64,000 nucleotides of DNA from positions 99,291 to 163,290 of the forward strand of contig NZ_NPKI01000026.1 of NCBI RefSeq assembly GCF_002284565.1, in the 5' to 3' direction. The notes beneath the pieces were generated by a model. The model did no database searches, was not told where the DNA came from, and saw nothing but the letters and a program-made list of their open reading frames with translations. The stretch is from Mesorhizobium mediterraneum. GTDB lineage: Bacteria; Pseudomonadota; Alphaproteobacteria; Rhizobiales; Rhizobiaceae. The position numbers and the translations under genes were made by a program. This document shows, one piece after another, positions 43,174 to 51,374 of this stretch. The stretch's first letter is position 1; each line of letters starts with the position of its first letter.

Positions 43174-44580
43174 ATGTTTCCGGTGTTGAACAAAAGACTC
43201 TGCGCCGGCCTGATTGCCGCAATTCTGATATTCCCGGCCGGCGGCCTTGCTCCGCTCGCAGCTCAGGAAATCCCGAACGACTTCACGGCGATCGTGCTGG
43301 AGAAAATTCCGGCCGTGGTCGCCATAACGACCAAACAGATTATCCAGGGCCAGACGACGCTGGACGATTTTTTTAGTCCTTTCCGTAGTCCCGGCCTCGA
43401 GCCGGCGCAACCACAGGTGCGAGAGGCCCTTGGTTCCGGCTTTGTGATCAGTCCTGAGGGGTACATCGTCACGAACAACCATGTCGTTGCCGATGCAAAC
43501 GAAATCCATGTCGTATTCTCCGACAAGCAGATTTCGCCTGCACGGCTCGTCGGCCGGGATCCGGCGACCGACATCGCGGTGCTGAAGGTCGATCCGCGGC
43601 CCAATATGACAACGACCGCCTGGGGTGACTCCGATGCAGTACAGCCCGGCGCCTGGACGATCGCGATCGGCAGTCCGTTCGGGCTTGGTGGGACCGTTAC
43701 CGTCGGCGTGCTTTCAGCCCGTTCGCGCGACATTCAGGCTGGACCCTATGACGACTTTCTCCAGACGGATGCCTCCGTCAATCAGGGCAATTCCGGCGGT
43801 CCCCTGTTCAATGCACGCGGCGAAGTGATCGGAGTCAATACAGCCATCGTCTCGCCTTCGGGCGGTAGCATAGGCATTGGTTTCGCCGTGCCATCCCGGA
43901 CCGCGCAGAGGATCGTCGACCAGTTGATCCGCACTGGTCGGATCGAGCGCGGTTTCATCGGAGTGCGTCTCCAGGAGATCACGCCCTCGATTGCCGAGGC
44001 GCTTGGAATACCGGGCAGCAAGGGAGCGCTCGTCGCCTCGGTCGAGCCCGGCAGTCCGGCGGAGAAGGCAGGCATACAGGCGGGAGACGTGATAACGCGC
44101 TTTAACGGCAAGGACATCCAGAGCGTTCACGACCTGACGCTCGCGGCTGCGAGCCAAAAGCCGGGGACAAGGACGACGCTCACAAGAAACCGCGGGGGCA
44201 GCCAGCAGGAAATAGCTCTGACCATCGGTCAGCGTGACGATGAAGAGCAACCGACCGGCGCCATTCCCGGACCGGAAGCGGCGGACCAACGTCTCGGGTT
44301 GTCGCTCAGTCCCATCCCCGATGAGGCGCGCCAGCAGCTCGGACTCCCGCCGGGCACCACCGGGCTGTTCGTGCAAGAAGTGGCGCCGAACAGCCTCGCC
44401 GACCAAAACGGCCTGCGCGCGGGCGACGTGATCGTTTCGGCCAACAATCAGAACGTAAGCCAGCCGTCCGACATCGAAGCGGAGTGGACGAAATCCCGTC
44501 AACAGAACAAGCCCATCTTGTTCCGCATCAACAGGCAAGGGCAAACGCTTTTCGTTGCCGTGGCTATGGCCAAATCTTGA
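43174..44580 (+). CDS. degP: Periplasmic serine protease DegP/HtrA family (Do-type)
   Basis: 468 residues. A signal peptide (AGLIAAILIFPAGGLAPLAA then AQEIPNDF) sends it to the periplasm. The protease triad is His103 (TNNHVV), Asp133 (PATDIAVL) and Ser207 (GNSGGPL). Two PDZ domains follow (GFIGVRLQEITPSIAEALG; LGLSLSPIPDEARQQLGLPP). It degrades or refolds misfolded envelope proteins. A ggag site precedes the ATG. Location in the general-stress cluster fits its role. Confidence 0.92.
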   Translation: MFPVLNKRLCAGLIAAILIFPAGGLAPLAAQEIPNDFTAIVLEKIPAVVAITTKQIIQGQTTLDDFFSPFRSPGLEPAQPQVREALGSGFVISPEGYIVTNNHVVADANEIHVVFSDKQISPARLVGRDPATDIAVLKVDPRPNMTTTAWGDSDAVQPGAWTIAIGSPFGLGGTVTVGVLSARSRDIQAGPYDDFLQTDASVNQGNSGGPLFNARGEVIGVNTAIVSPSGGSIGIGFAVPSRTAQRIVDQLIRTGRIERGFIGVRLQEITPSIAEALGIPGSKGALVASVEPGSPAEKAGIQAGDVITRFNGKDIQSVHDLTLAAASQKPGTRTTLTRNRGGSQQEIALTIGQRDDEEQPTGAIPGPEAADQRLGLSLSPIPDEARQQLGLPPGTTGLFVQEVAPNSLADQNGLRAGDVIVSANNQNVSQPSDIEAEWTKSRQQNKPILFRINRQGQTLFVAVAMAKS

Positions 44581-44669
44581 CGGGCAAATCTTGATAGGAA
44601 CGCATGGAGCGTAAGCTTGGCCGGACGGATCACACGCTTTGCGGGCGAGGGTCTTTACGCTTGGCAACG

Positions 44670-44694
44670 GGAACAACAGCCGACCAAGGTCGTT
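44670..44694 (+). promoter_or_regulatory. EcfG-type promoter of the second DUF2267 gene
   Basis: GGAAC (44670-44674), 16 bases, CGTT (44691-44694) within GGGAAC...CGTTTC: a perfect consensus match, 47 bp before the ATG at 44741. Confidence 0.75.
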
Positions 44695-44740
44695 TCGTCC
44701 AATGAGTTGTTCGAACAGTTGGCAGAAAAAGGAGGCTTCG

Positions 44741-45178
44741 ATGAGCGCCACTGGACTCGACGTATTCGACAAGACGCTGCAGACCACAAACATCTGGCTT
44801 GACGAGATCATGGCCGAGATCGGACCGGATCGGCAGATCGCATGGCACGTTCTTGGGGCGGTGCTCCACGCCCTGCGGGATCGCATGCAGCCGGATCTTG
44901 CTGCCCATCTCGGTTCGCAGCTGCCGATCCTCGTGCGCGGTGCCTATTATGACCAATATCAGCCCTCCAAGACGCCCGAGAAGTTGCGATCGCTCGATGA
45001 GTTTCTAGCCAAAATCAAGGCGGAGCTGGAGTTCACCCGACCGGTCGATTCCAAGGATGCATTCAAGGTCGTATCCAAGGTTCTCGCTCACCACGTGGGA
45101 GAGGGGCAGATGATCAAGGTTTGGGAATCCTTGCCAGCAGAAATCAGGCGCGTCGCGGAAGCGCAGCAAGCGGCGTGA
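44741..45178 (+). CDS. DUF2267 domain protein, copy 2
   Basis: 145 residues. Starts MSATGLDVFDKTLQTTNIWL with an aaaggagg site; it is a paralogue of the gene at 39143, nearly identical over the first 20 residues and diverged at the C-terminus (RSLDEFLAKIKAELEFTRPV onward). DUF2267 function is unknown. The frame is open upstream but the conserved start is clear. Confidence 0.87.
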   Translation: MSATGLDVFDKTLQTTNIWLDEIMAEIGPDRQIAWHVLGAVLHALRDRMQPDLAAHLGSQLPILVRGAYYDQYQPSKTPEKLRSLDEFLAKIKAELEFTRPVDSKDAFKVVSKVLAHHVGEGQMIKVWESLPAEIRRVAEAQQAA

Positions 45179-45224
45179 GATGACTCGGGAATCTCGACGA
45201 TCCCGGCCGTGACGCCGGGCCGTG

Positions 45225-46715
45225 TCAGTCGTCGCCTTTCCACAGCGCGGCCGGGGATAGCGGTTTTCGAGCCGGGCCGTGGATGACCGAACCGTCGGCA
45301 GCGAAGATCGAGCCATGGCAAGGACAGTCCCAGGTGTTGTCAGCGTTGTTCCAGGTCACGGTGCAGCCCTTGTGGGTGCATGCCGCGGAAACGGGATGGA
45401 GCACCCCTTCAGCGTCTCTCCACGCCGCGATCTTTTCGTCACTCCTGACGATCACACCGCCCATGCCCGGCGCTATGTCGTCGACGCTTGAGACAATGGA
45501 TTGGCTGCGGCCATTCTTGTGAAAGTCCTCAGGATAAGACCGCGCCGGATCGTAGAGCTTTTGCCATGGGCTGGGCCGAGCGCAGATCAAATCCGCAATC
45601 ATCGTGCCTGCGGCCGTTCCGTTGGTGATGCCCCAGGCGTTGAATCCCGTGGCGATATGAAAACCGGAGGCTTTGTCCGGATCGGGCTCGCCGGCATACG
45701 GAACTCTGTCGGCCGTGTCATAGTCCTCGTTGCACCAGCGCCACGCAATGTCTCCAACAGGAAGACTAATTCTTGCCCATTGCTCCAGCTCGACAAACCG
45801 TTTCGCCACGTCGCCGTCCTGGTCTGTATCGAACTTGGGGCCGAGCGTGACCAGCAGCGGGCCTTCGGCATCGCGGCCCGTGCGGATGGAGTGCGTCGGA
45901 TCGTCGATGCCGATGAACATGCCGTCGACAGCAAGAGGGTCATCGACCCGAAACGCCATGGCAGTGTGGCAGCGCGGCTGGGTCCGGTTCGCCATGCCGA
46001 TGGGGCTCTTCACTGTCATGTTGGTGGCGACGACCACATATTCGGCGTGAACGGTGCCGCCGTCGGTGACGACGCGCCAGCGGCTTGCCTCGCCAATCGA
46101 GATCGCGCGGCTGTTTTCGAAAATCCGTCCGCCACGGGCCGTCACCGCCTGAGCCAGGCCAACCAGATACGCCGCCGGATTGAACTGCGCCTGGTCGGAA
46201 AAACGCAAAGCGGCGGCCGTTTCGAAAGGCAGCGGCGCGCGCTCGAGAACATCGGCGTCCAGCCCAACCTGGCGCGCGGCCTCTGCCTCGGCTGCGATCT
46301 CCGCGCCCCGGCTTGTGTCGCAGGTGTAGGTATAGGCGTCCTTGGTCTCGAGATCGCAGGCGATGGCATAGTTGCGAACCCATTCCCGGATCTGGACGGC
46401 GCCGGCGGAATTCGCATCGGCATAGGCTTGCGCCATGTCCCGGCCGAATGTGTCGATGAGATGGCGATAGATCAGCGCGTGCTGCGTCGTGATCTTGGCC
46501 GTCGAGCGGCCGGTCACCTGGCCGCCTGTCCGCAAGCCTTCGACGACGATTACCGACCGACCGGCCTCGCAAAGGCGAAGCGCCGTCGTCAGCCCGACAA
46601 TCCCAGCGCCCACGATAACCACCTCCGCATGGATCGAGCCATCGAGCGGGGGATAGTTTGTAGCGGTGGCGGCAGCCACCCAACAGCTTCCCGGTTTTCC
46701 CGAAAGAATGGCCAT
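45225..46715 (-). CDS. FAD-dependent oxidoreductase fused to a C-terminal Rieske [2Fe-2S] domain
   Basis: About 496 residues. The N-terminal DadA-type domain has VVIVGAGIVGLTTALRLCEA and the FAD-binding RTGGQVTGRSTAKITTQHAL region. The C-terminal Rieske domain has the ligand pattern C-T-H ... C-P-C-H in ACTHKGCTVTW and WDCPCHGSIF. Such fusions occur in alphaproteobacteria and probably oxidise an amine or amino acid, passing electrons to the cluster. Start at 46715 (MAILSGKPGSCW); the long upstream open frame is not conserved-looking. Substrate unknown. Confidence 0.85.
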   Translation of the reverse strand: MAILSGKPGSCWVAAATATNYPPLDGSIHAEVVIVGAGIVGLTTALRLCEAGRSVIVVEGLRTGGQVTGRSTAKITTQHALIYRHLIDTFGRDMAQAYADANSAGAVQIREWVRNYAIACDLETKDAYTYTCDTSRGAEIAAEAEAARQVGLDADVLERAPLPFETAAALRFSDQAQFNPAAYLVGLAQAVTARGGRIFENSRAISIGEASRWRVVTDGGTVHAEYVVVATNMTVKSPIGMANRTQPRCHTAMAFRVDDPLAVDGMFIGIDDPTHSIRTGRDAEGPLLVTLGPKFDTDQDGDVAKRFVELEQWARISLPVGDIAWRWCNEDYDTADRVPYAGEPDPDKASGFHIATGFNAWGITNGTAAGTMIADLICARPSPWQKLYDPARSYPEDFHKNGRSQSIVSSVDDIAPGMGGVIVRSDEKIAAWRDAEGVLHPVSAACTHKGCTVTWNNADNTWDCPCHGSIFAADGSVIHGPARKPLSPAALWKGDD

Positions 46716-46798
46716 TTCACCTGCATCCTTTGCGTTTTCGATGCACTTGTCATCGACAACCCGCGCCGGCGCGAGAACGTTCCCGGGATTTACCGTCT

Positions 46799-47710
46799 TC
46801 AATCGGTCCTTGGCCGTCCGGAAGCTACAAACGCACCGGGAAGATGCGAGGTGCAAGCCATCACCCAGGTGATCGCCTCGCGATCGTATTCGTCGCCGGA
46901 GCGCCAGTTCTCGAAGAAAGCGTTCAGCCTCTCGACACGCTCCGGCCAGACGCCGGCGGCTTGAAGGCCCAGCGACACGCCGTAATTGGTGAAGGCGAAC
47001 TTCGTATCGCGCAGCCACGGCGCGCGGCTGAAACAACCCGGCGGGTCGACCCACATCGTTTCCAACGTTGCCAGCGAACGTTTCGTCTGCGCCTCAGCCC
47101 ATGGCTCGGTAGGAAAGAAGTGCGCGAGCCACAGCATCATGCCGAGGCCGAGATCCTGTTCGATGTCGAGGGTGCGCCAGTCGCGCTCCATCAGGTCACG
47201 CATCTGCGCGATCTCGGGCGCAAGTGCGTCTTCGTCGAGCATCCGGTAGGAGACGTAGCCATCATAGGCGTCCATGCTGCCGAGGCCGTAGCCGGGATAA
47301 GGTCTGCTCAAATCCTCCTGCATCTTCCAGATAACGCCGCGGCCGGGGATCACGAAGGCCGGATGAATGTCCCGCGCCAGCGCGATGCCGCGCGTGCGGT
47401 ATCGCGGCTTCAGATCACCGAGACGCGCCAAGGCAAACAGCCACATCGCCAGGTAATGGAAATACTGTCCGTCGCGATCTGCCGCTTCGCCGATCCTCAC
47501 TCCGCGCAGACGACCGAGCACACGCTCGACCTCCGCCACCAGTCGCTCGGCCTCACCCAGCCAACGTTCCTCGCCGAGCTCCTTGTAAAGCGAGACATAG
47601 AGTACGACCCCGAAAGCATCGGTCCAAAGGTAGCGCAGACCGTTGGGCCAGATGCCTTCGGCGCGCATCCAGTCGAGCTTTCGCAAGACATAGTCAACGT
47701 CGCGCAGCAT
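46799..47710 (-). CDS. Hypothetical protein, possible (alpha/alpha)-barrel carbohydrate-active type
   Basis: 303 residues. ATG at 47710 directly follows an in-frame stop. Tryptophan- and tyrosine-rich helical segments such as YVLRKLDWMRAEGIWPNGLR, YFHYLAMWLFALARLG, GLGSMDAYDGYVSYRML and GMMLWLAHFFPTEPWAEA recall alpha/alpha-toroid glycoside-active enzymes, but I cannot name a family. No signal peptide. It lies 84 bp upstream of the FAD-Rieske gene in the same direction and may form an operon with it. Confidence 0.65.
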   Translation of the reverse strand: MLRDVDYVLRKLDWMRAEGIWPNGLRYLWTDAFGVVLYVSLYKELGEERWLGEAERLVAEVERVLGRLRGVRIGEAADRDGQYFHYLAMWLFALARLGDLKPRYRTRGIALARDIHPAFVIPGRGVIWKMQEDLSRPYPGYGLGSMDAYDGYVSYRMLDEDALAPEIAQMRDLMERDWRTLDIEQDLGLGMMLWLAHFFPTEPWAEAQTKRSLATLETMWVDPPGCFSRAPWLRDTKFAFTNYGVSLGLQAAGVWPERVERLNAFFENWRSGDEYDREAITWVMACTSHLPGAFVASGRPRTD

Positions 47711-48161
47711 AGCCGCGATCTAAAGCTCTAACGTATAAGTACGGGTGCTCCGGTCTTGGCATGTTCCGGCCCGAGCGAAGTCCCGCCGGGTTATATGCGC
47801 GTCGACGCTGCGATTGCGAGCATGCGGCATGTCGAGCATGTTTGCCTCCGGTTAGTCTGCGTCAGATATCGCGAAACGAACTGGTCGGCGGCGGGTTCCT
47901 TGGCCGTCGCGATAAGAACAGAAGATGGACGGCATTTCGAGTTCGCTCCGCTCTTCTCAAGAAAGCCCGTTCTGCCGGAACGGCCGTCTGACTGAGGCCA
48001 TTGTCGTTACGCACCGGCTGGCAAAGCCTAAACAAGCGTTTGAGCTACCAGAACGTACCCGCATTCAGCATTCTGGCGACAAACCAATTCGCACCTTGTT
48101 CTTTCCCGTGAAATTCACGAAGCATGGATGGTCGACTGAGGGATCGATTCGGAGCTTGTCT
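47711..48161. other. Gap without a supported gene
   Basis: 451 bp between the hypothetical helical protein (leftward) and the outer-membrane protein (rightward). Several frames are open, but none has a convincing start, ribosome-binding site or recognised domain. It presumably carries two divergent promoters, which I cannot place. Confidence 0.5.
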
Positions 48162-48806
48162 ATGCGCGGACTGCAAGCGGCCTTGGCTGCGGTGATCTTG
48201 AGCACTTCAGTCAGTTCTGGACGCGCCGATGACAACTCCCCCTTTATCTATTTTGCGACCCAAGACCCTTTCACAGACGGTCTGCCGACGAAGAATGATG
48301 TTTATGTCTTTGGTGGCGTCTTTGCGCGCGGGTCCTTCGGGGATACAATCGACCTTTTTGATGCCAACTATACAGACAACTACATAATCGGGGCCGCATA
48401 TGGTCGCGATCTCGTCGATATAGGCGCTGGTTTCGTTCTTGGTGGCGTCACCGGCGCGGCCATAAGATTTGGCGAGGACGATGATACGTCTGGCGAACTT
48501 TGGGCCGGAGCGCGACTTCGCCATCAGGGCCTTGTCATTGGTGATTTGGCGATTGCGCCCGCAGTGACGGCTGGATTTAGTGCCGTTACGGGCCCCACCG
48601 AGATCGAGCGCAATCGCGAAATCCGCGACGATGGCGATGCATCATTCCTCGGCTTCGTTGGTGCGGAGCTTTCTTTCAGAGCTAGGCAAGCACCCAATGT
48701 CGAACTTGTCTACCAACTCCACCATAGATCCGGCGCCGACGGTACATTTGGAAATATGAAAGAGGGTTCTAATGCGAACACTCTTGGAATCCGGTATCGC
48801 TTCTAA
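48162..48806 (+). CDS. Outer-membrane beta-barrel protein
   Basis: 214 residues with a signal peptide (MRGLQAALAAVILSTSVSSG, cleavage near RADD) and ggag eight bases upstream of ATG. Alternating amphipathic strands (VYVFGGVFARGSF, NYIIGAAYGRDLVDIGAGFV, ELWAGARLRHQGLVIGDLAI, FVGAELSFRARQAPNVELVY) and a terminal LGIRYRF with a C-terminal Phe fit an outer-membrane barrel folded by BAM. The HHRSGADGTFG segment resembles the PagL/acyloxyacyl-hydrolase-like loop, a weak hint only. Confidence 0.75.
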   Translation: MRGLQAALAAVILSTSVSSGRADDNSPFIYFATQDPFTDGLPTKNDVYVFGGVFARGSFGDTIDLFDANYTDNYIIGAAYGRDLVDIGAGFVLGGVTGAAIRFGEDDDTSGELWAGARLRHQGLVIGDLAIAPAVTAGFSAVTGPTEIERNREIRDDGDASFLGFVGAELSFRARQAPNVELVYQLHHRSGADGTFGNMKEGSNANTLGIRYRF

Positions 48807-49028
48807 CGCTCGGTGCTGTTGGCCTTTTGCAGGCGGCAACGTGCCGTATTGGGCTGTCAGTGGAGACGGCGACATCTGCACGGGATATGCTGACCATGGC
48901 TCCAATATGGGATCATGTGAGCGAAGCCGCCAGGAGTGTGGTTCCGCATGGGGGTCTCAATACCGAGCGGCAGGATAAGGGTTGAAGTCTCAGGGCGGGC
49001 GGGGTCACCCTGTAGCGTCGATTCACAC

Positions 49029-50087
49029 TCAGGCTATATCCTTCAGAGTGTCCAGCGGCCCTTTCAGCGCAGATCTGGGCTGGATCAACTCTGGCGCAAT
49101 CAGGAAGGTCTGCGGTACCATCGGCGGTTCATCGATCAGCTCGAATGCCTTCGTGATCATCGCCTCAACATTTTGCCGCACCATGATCACAGGGAAGGGC
49201 AGGAATGAGCCGAATGGGTCATAGTCGTAGCAACCGACGACGAGCTCGCTAAACATTTCCGCTGGCCGGCCCGCCATGAAACGCAGCAGACCTTCCATAT
49301 TAATCGACGAATTGATGAATAGCGCGCGCGGCAGCTTGCCATGGCGTTGGTAAAACGTCTCGAAGGCGCGCAAAGTTATATCAGGCGAATACCCGGAGGA
49401 CTGCACACCGTCTTCAGGGTCGGCGCCCAGCAGTGCCTTCTTGGTCGCATGGAATGCGGCGATGCGTTCGCGGCTGGCGTGGTCGTTGCGGCCGCCAAAC
49501 AGAAACAGCTCGTCCGGCCGTAGGGGAGCGTCATTGCCGAAGTGGCGGATGATTGCTTCCGTCAGCATCCGCGCGCCCTCATAATTGTCGCTGATCACCG
49601 AGTGCGCCTTCGCTCCCGGCAGGTCGATGTTGATATGCTTCAGCCCCGCCGGTTCGCAGACCTCATGCACGCCGTCCGGATCGGTGGCGCCGACGATGAA
49701 GAGTTGGTCGATTGAATAAGAGATCAGCGTCTCCGCGGTCCGCCGTTCCTCTTCCGGGTCGCGACTGGCGCTGACCACCACCGGGCATTGACCGCGGCTA
49801 CGCACATGCCCCTCAAACGTCTGCGCCATGGAGGAGAAGTAGCGATTGTCGTGGACGGGCAGCATAAGGCCGACCAGGCCCGATCGCGAGCGTCGCAAAC
49901 CCCGCGCCTGCAGATTGGTGGTGTACTGGTGGCGTTCGGCGAGGCCGAGAATTGTTTCCGCCGTACTTTCCTTGATACGGCGCTTGCGCCAAGTGCCGTT
50001 CAGCACGGCACTCACGGTCGACGGCGAACTACCCGATAGCACGGACAGATCATAGATCGTCGCCTTCTTCTTGACCCGCTGATCCAT
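49029..50087 (-). CDS. LacI-family transcriptional repressor
   Basis: 352 residues. Start MDQRVKKKATIYDLSVLSGS at 50087 with a ggaggcgc site. The helix-turn-helix TIYDLSVLSGSSPSTVSAVL is at residues 10-29, the hinge follows, then a periplasmic-binding-protein-like sugar domain (GLVGLMLPVHDNRYFSSMAQ). It is divergent from the sugar-transport operon and almost certainly represses it, with the imported sugar or its phosphate as inducer. Confidence 0.9.
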   Translation of the reverse strand: MDQRVKKKATIYDLSVLSGSSPSTVSAVLNGTWRKRRIKESTAETILGLAERHQYTTNLQARGLRRSRSGLVGLMLPVHDNRYFSSMAQTFEGHVRSRGQCPVVVSASRDPEEERRTAETLISYSIDQLFIVGATDPDGVHEVCEPAGLKHINIDLPGAKAHSVISDNYEGARMLTEAIIRHFGNDAPLRPDELFLFGGRNDHASRERIAAFHATKKALLGADPEDGVQSSGYSPDITLRAFETFYQRHGKLPRALFINSSINMEGLLRFMAGRPAEMFSELVVGCYDYDPFGSFLPFPVIMVRQNVEAMITKAFELIDEPPMVPQTFLIAPELIQPRSALKGPLDTLKDIA

Positions 50088-50126
50088 CTGGCGCCTCCGG
50101 CGCGTCTTTTTAGAGCAACATCCCGC

Positions 50127-50176
50127 TTGACGAGAGCTTCTCGATGCACAATAGTTTCTGCACCATCGATTGTGCA
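50127..50176 (+). promoter_or_regulatory. Promoter and candidate LacI-type operator of the sugar operon
   Basis: TTGACG (50127-50132), 17 bases, AATAGT (50150-50155) form a good sigma-70-type promoter reading into the operon. Overlapping its -10 is tgcacaat (50145-50152), mirrored exactly by attgtgca at 50169-50176. The arms are 8 bp with a 16-bp centre, so a repressor bound there would block the promoter. Confidence 0.5.
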
Positions 50177-50297
50177 AGCGAAAACCGCTGCATGATCGAT
50201 GGGGGAGTGTCCCGTCTTTTCGGGGAGGTTTCTAACGGCCGCCGTCGTTCGACGGCTCGAGTGTGTTTCCACTAGGAACGTTATGGGAGGAGTACAG

Positions 50298-51287
50298 ATG
50301 AAAAAGCTCATGATCGCGGCGCTTGCCGCGACCCTTATGCTTGGCGGTTCATTCGCTGCGATGGCACAGCAGGCCGGCAAGGTCGGCGTCGTCGTCAAGA
50401 TCGGCGGCATTCCGTGGTTCAACGCAATGGAGGCGGGTATCAAGGAACGCGGCCAGAAGCTCGGGATCGACGCATTCATGGTCGGCCCGACCAGCGCTGA
50501 TCCGGCACTGCAAGTTCGCGCAATCGAGGATCTGATCGCTCAGGGCGTCAAAGTCATCGGCGTCGTGCCGAATGATGCAAAAGTGCTTGAACCAGTGCTG
50601 CAGAAGGCCAAGGACGCCGGCATCATCGTCATCACGCATGAATCGCCTGGCCAGAAGGGCGCCGACTGGGACTTCGAACTCGCGTCTGCCACCGGCTTCG
50701 GCGAAGCTCATGCCAAGCTCCTGGCGGAGAAGATGGGCGGCAAGGGTGAGTATGCAGTGTTCGTCGGCTCGCTGACGGTGCCGCTGCACAATGCCTGGGC
50801 CGATGCGGCAATCGAGTATCTGAAGAAGAACAATCCCGACATGAAACTTGTCGGCGAACGTTATGGCGTCGCCGAGGATGTGGACAAGAGCCGCAGCACT
50901 GCACTTGACTTGATCTCCGCCAATCCCGGCTTGAAGGGCTTTCTCGCCTTCGGCAGCCAAGGACCGATAGGCGCTGGCCGCGCAATCGAAGAGCGCCGGA
51001 AGGTGGGCGAAATATTCGTGCTCGGCCCCTTCTCGCCAGGCCAGGGCCAGAAGCTCATCAAAAGCGACGCGATCTCCGGCGGCTTCATGTGGAATCCGAA
51101 GCAGGCGGGCGAGGTTTTCGTCACGCTGGCCGACCATCTCATGAAGGGCAACGAGATCAAGGATGGTGATACGATCGAAGGGCTAGGGACAGTTAAGCCC
51201 GACTTCGAAAACCGTAACATCATCGTTGATCAGCTGGTCCCCATCAACAAGGATACTGTCGACGATCTCGCGGCGATGGGCCTGTAA
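50298..51287 (+). CDS. Sugar ABC transporter periplasmic binding protein (ribose/rhamnose/AI-2 class)
   Basis: 329 residues, start MKKLMIAALAATLMLGGSFA (signal peptide, cleavage after AMAQ) at 50298 with a ggagga site. Peripla_BP_4 features: KVGVVVKIGGIPWFNAMEAG, VKVIGVVPNDAKVLEPVLQK and the FAFGSQGPIGAGRAIEER hinge region. It belongs to the RhaS/LsrB-like branch. First gene of an operon encoding a full importer plus epimerase, kinase and aldolase, so it should bind a ketose or deoxy sugar. Confidence 0.88.
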   Translation: MKKLMIAALAATLMLGGSFAAMAQQAGKVGVVVKIGGIPWFNAMEAGIKERGQKLGIDAFMVGPTSADPALQVRAIEDLIAQGVKVIGVVPNDAKVLEPVLQKAKDAGIIVITHESPGQKGADWDFELASATGFGEAHAKLLAEKMGGKGEYAVFVGSLTVPLHNAWADAAIEYLKKNNPDMKLVGERYGVAEDVDKSRSTALDLISANPGLKGFLAFGSQGPIGAGRAIEERRKVGEIFVLGPFSPGQGQKLIKSDAISGGFMWNPKQAGEVFVTLADHLMKGNEIKDGDTIEGLGTVKPDFENRNIIVDQLVPINKDTVDDLAAMGL

Positions 51288-51374
51288 AGCCTCCCGAGGC
51301 TATGGCAGCCGGGCTGGCCTCGAGCCGCCCGGCTGCAGGATTGCAAATGCGATTGGATCCAGGGTTTCAACTCG

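Noticed and set aside
46715..46799. FAD-oxidase-like tail (RLKTVNPGNVLAPARVV) upstream of the FAD-Rieske start
   Set aside because: The resemblance is confined to a few residues in a short gap and could be chance readthrough; not listed as a relic.
45501..46964. 487-codon plus-strand frame opposite the FAD-Rieske gene
   Set aside because: Antisense shadow; the minus strand has intact FAD and Rieske motifs.
47756..47995. 79-codon plus-strand frame in the gap before the outer-membrane protein
   Set aside because: No ribosome-binding site, no recognised family, and two overlapping frames of similar length exist, so it is probably chance.
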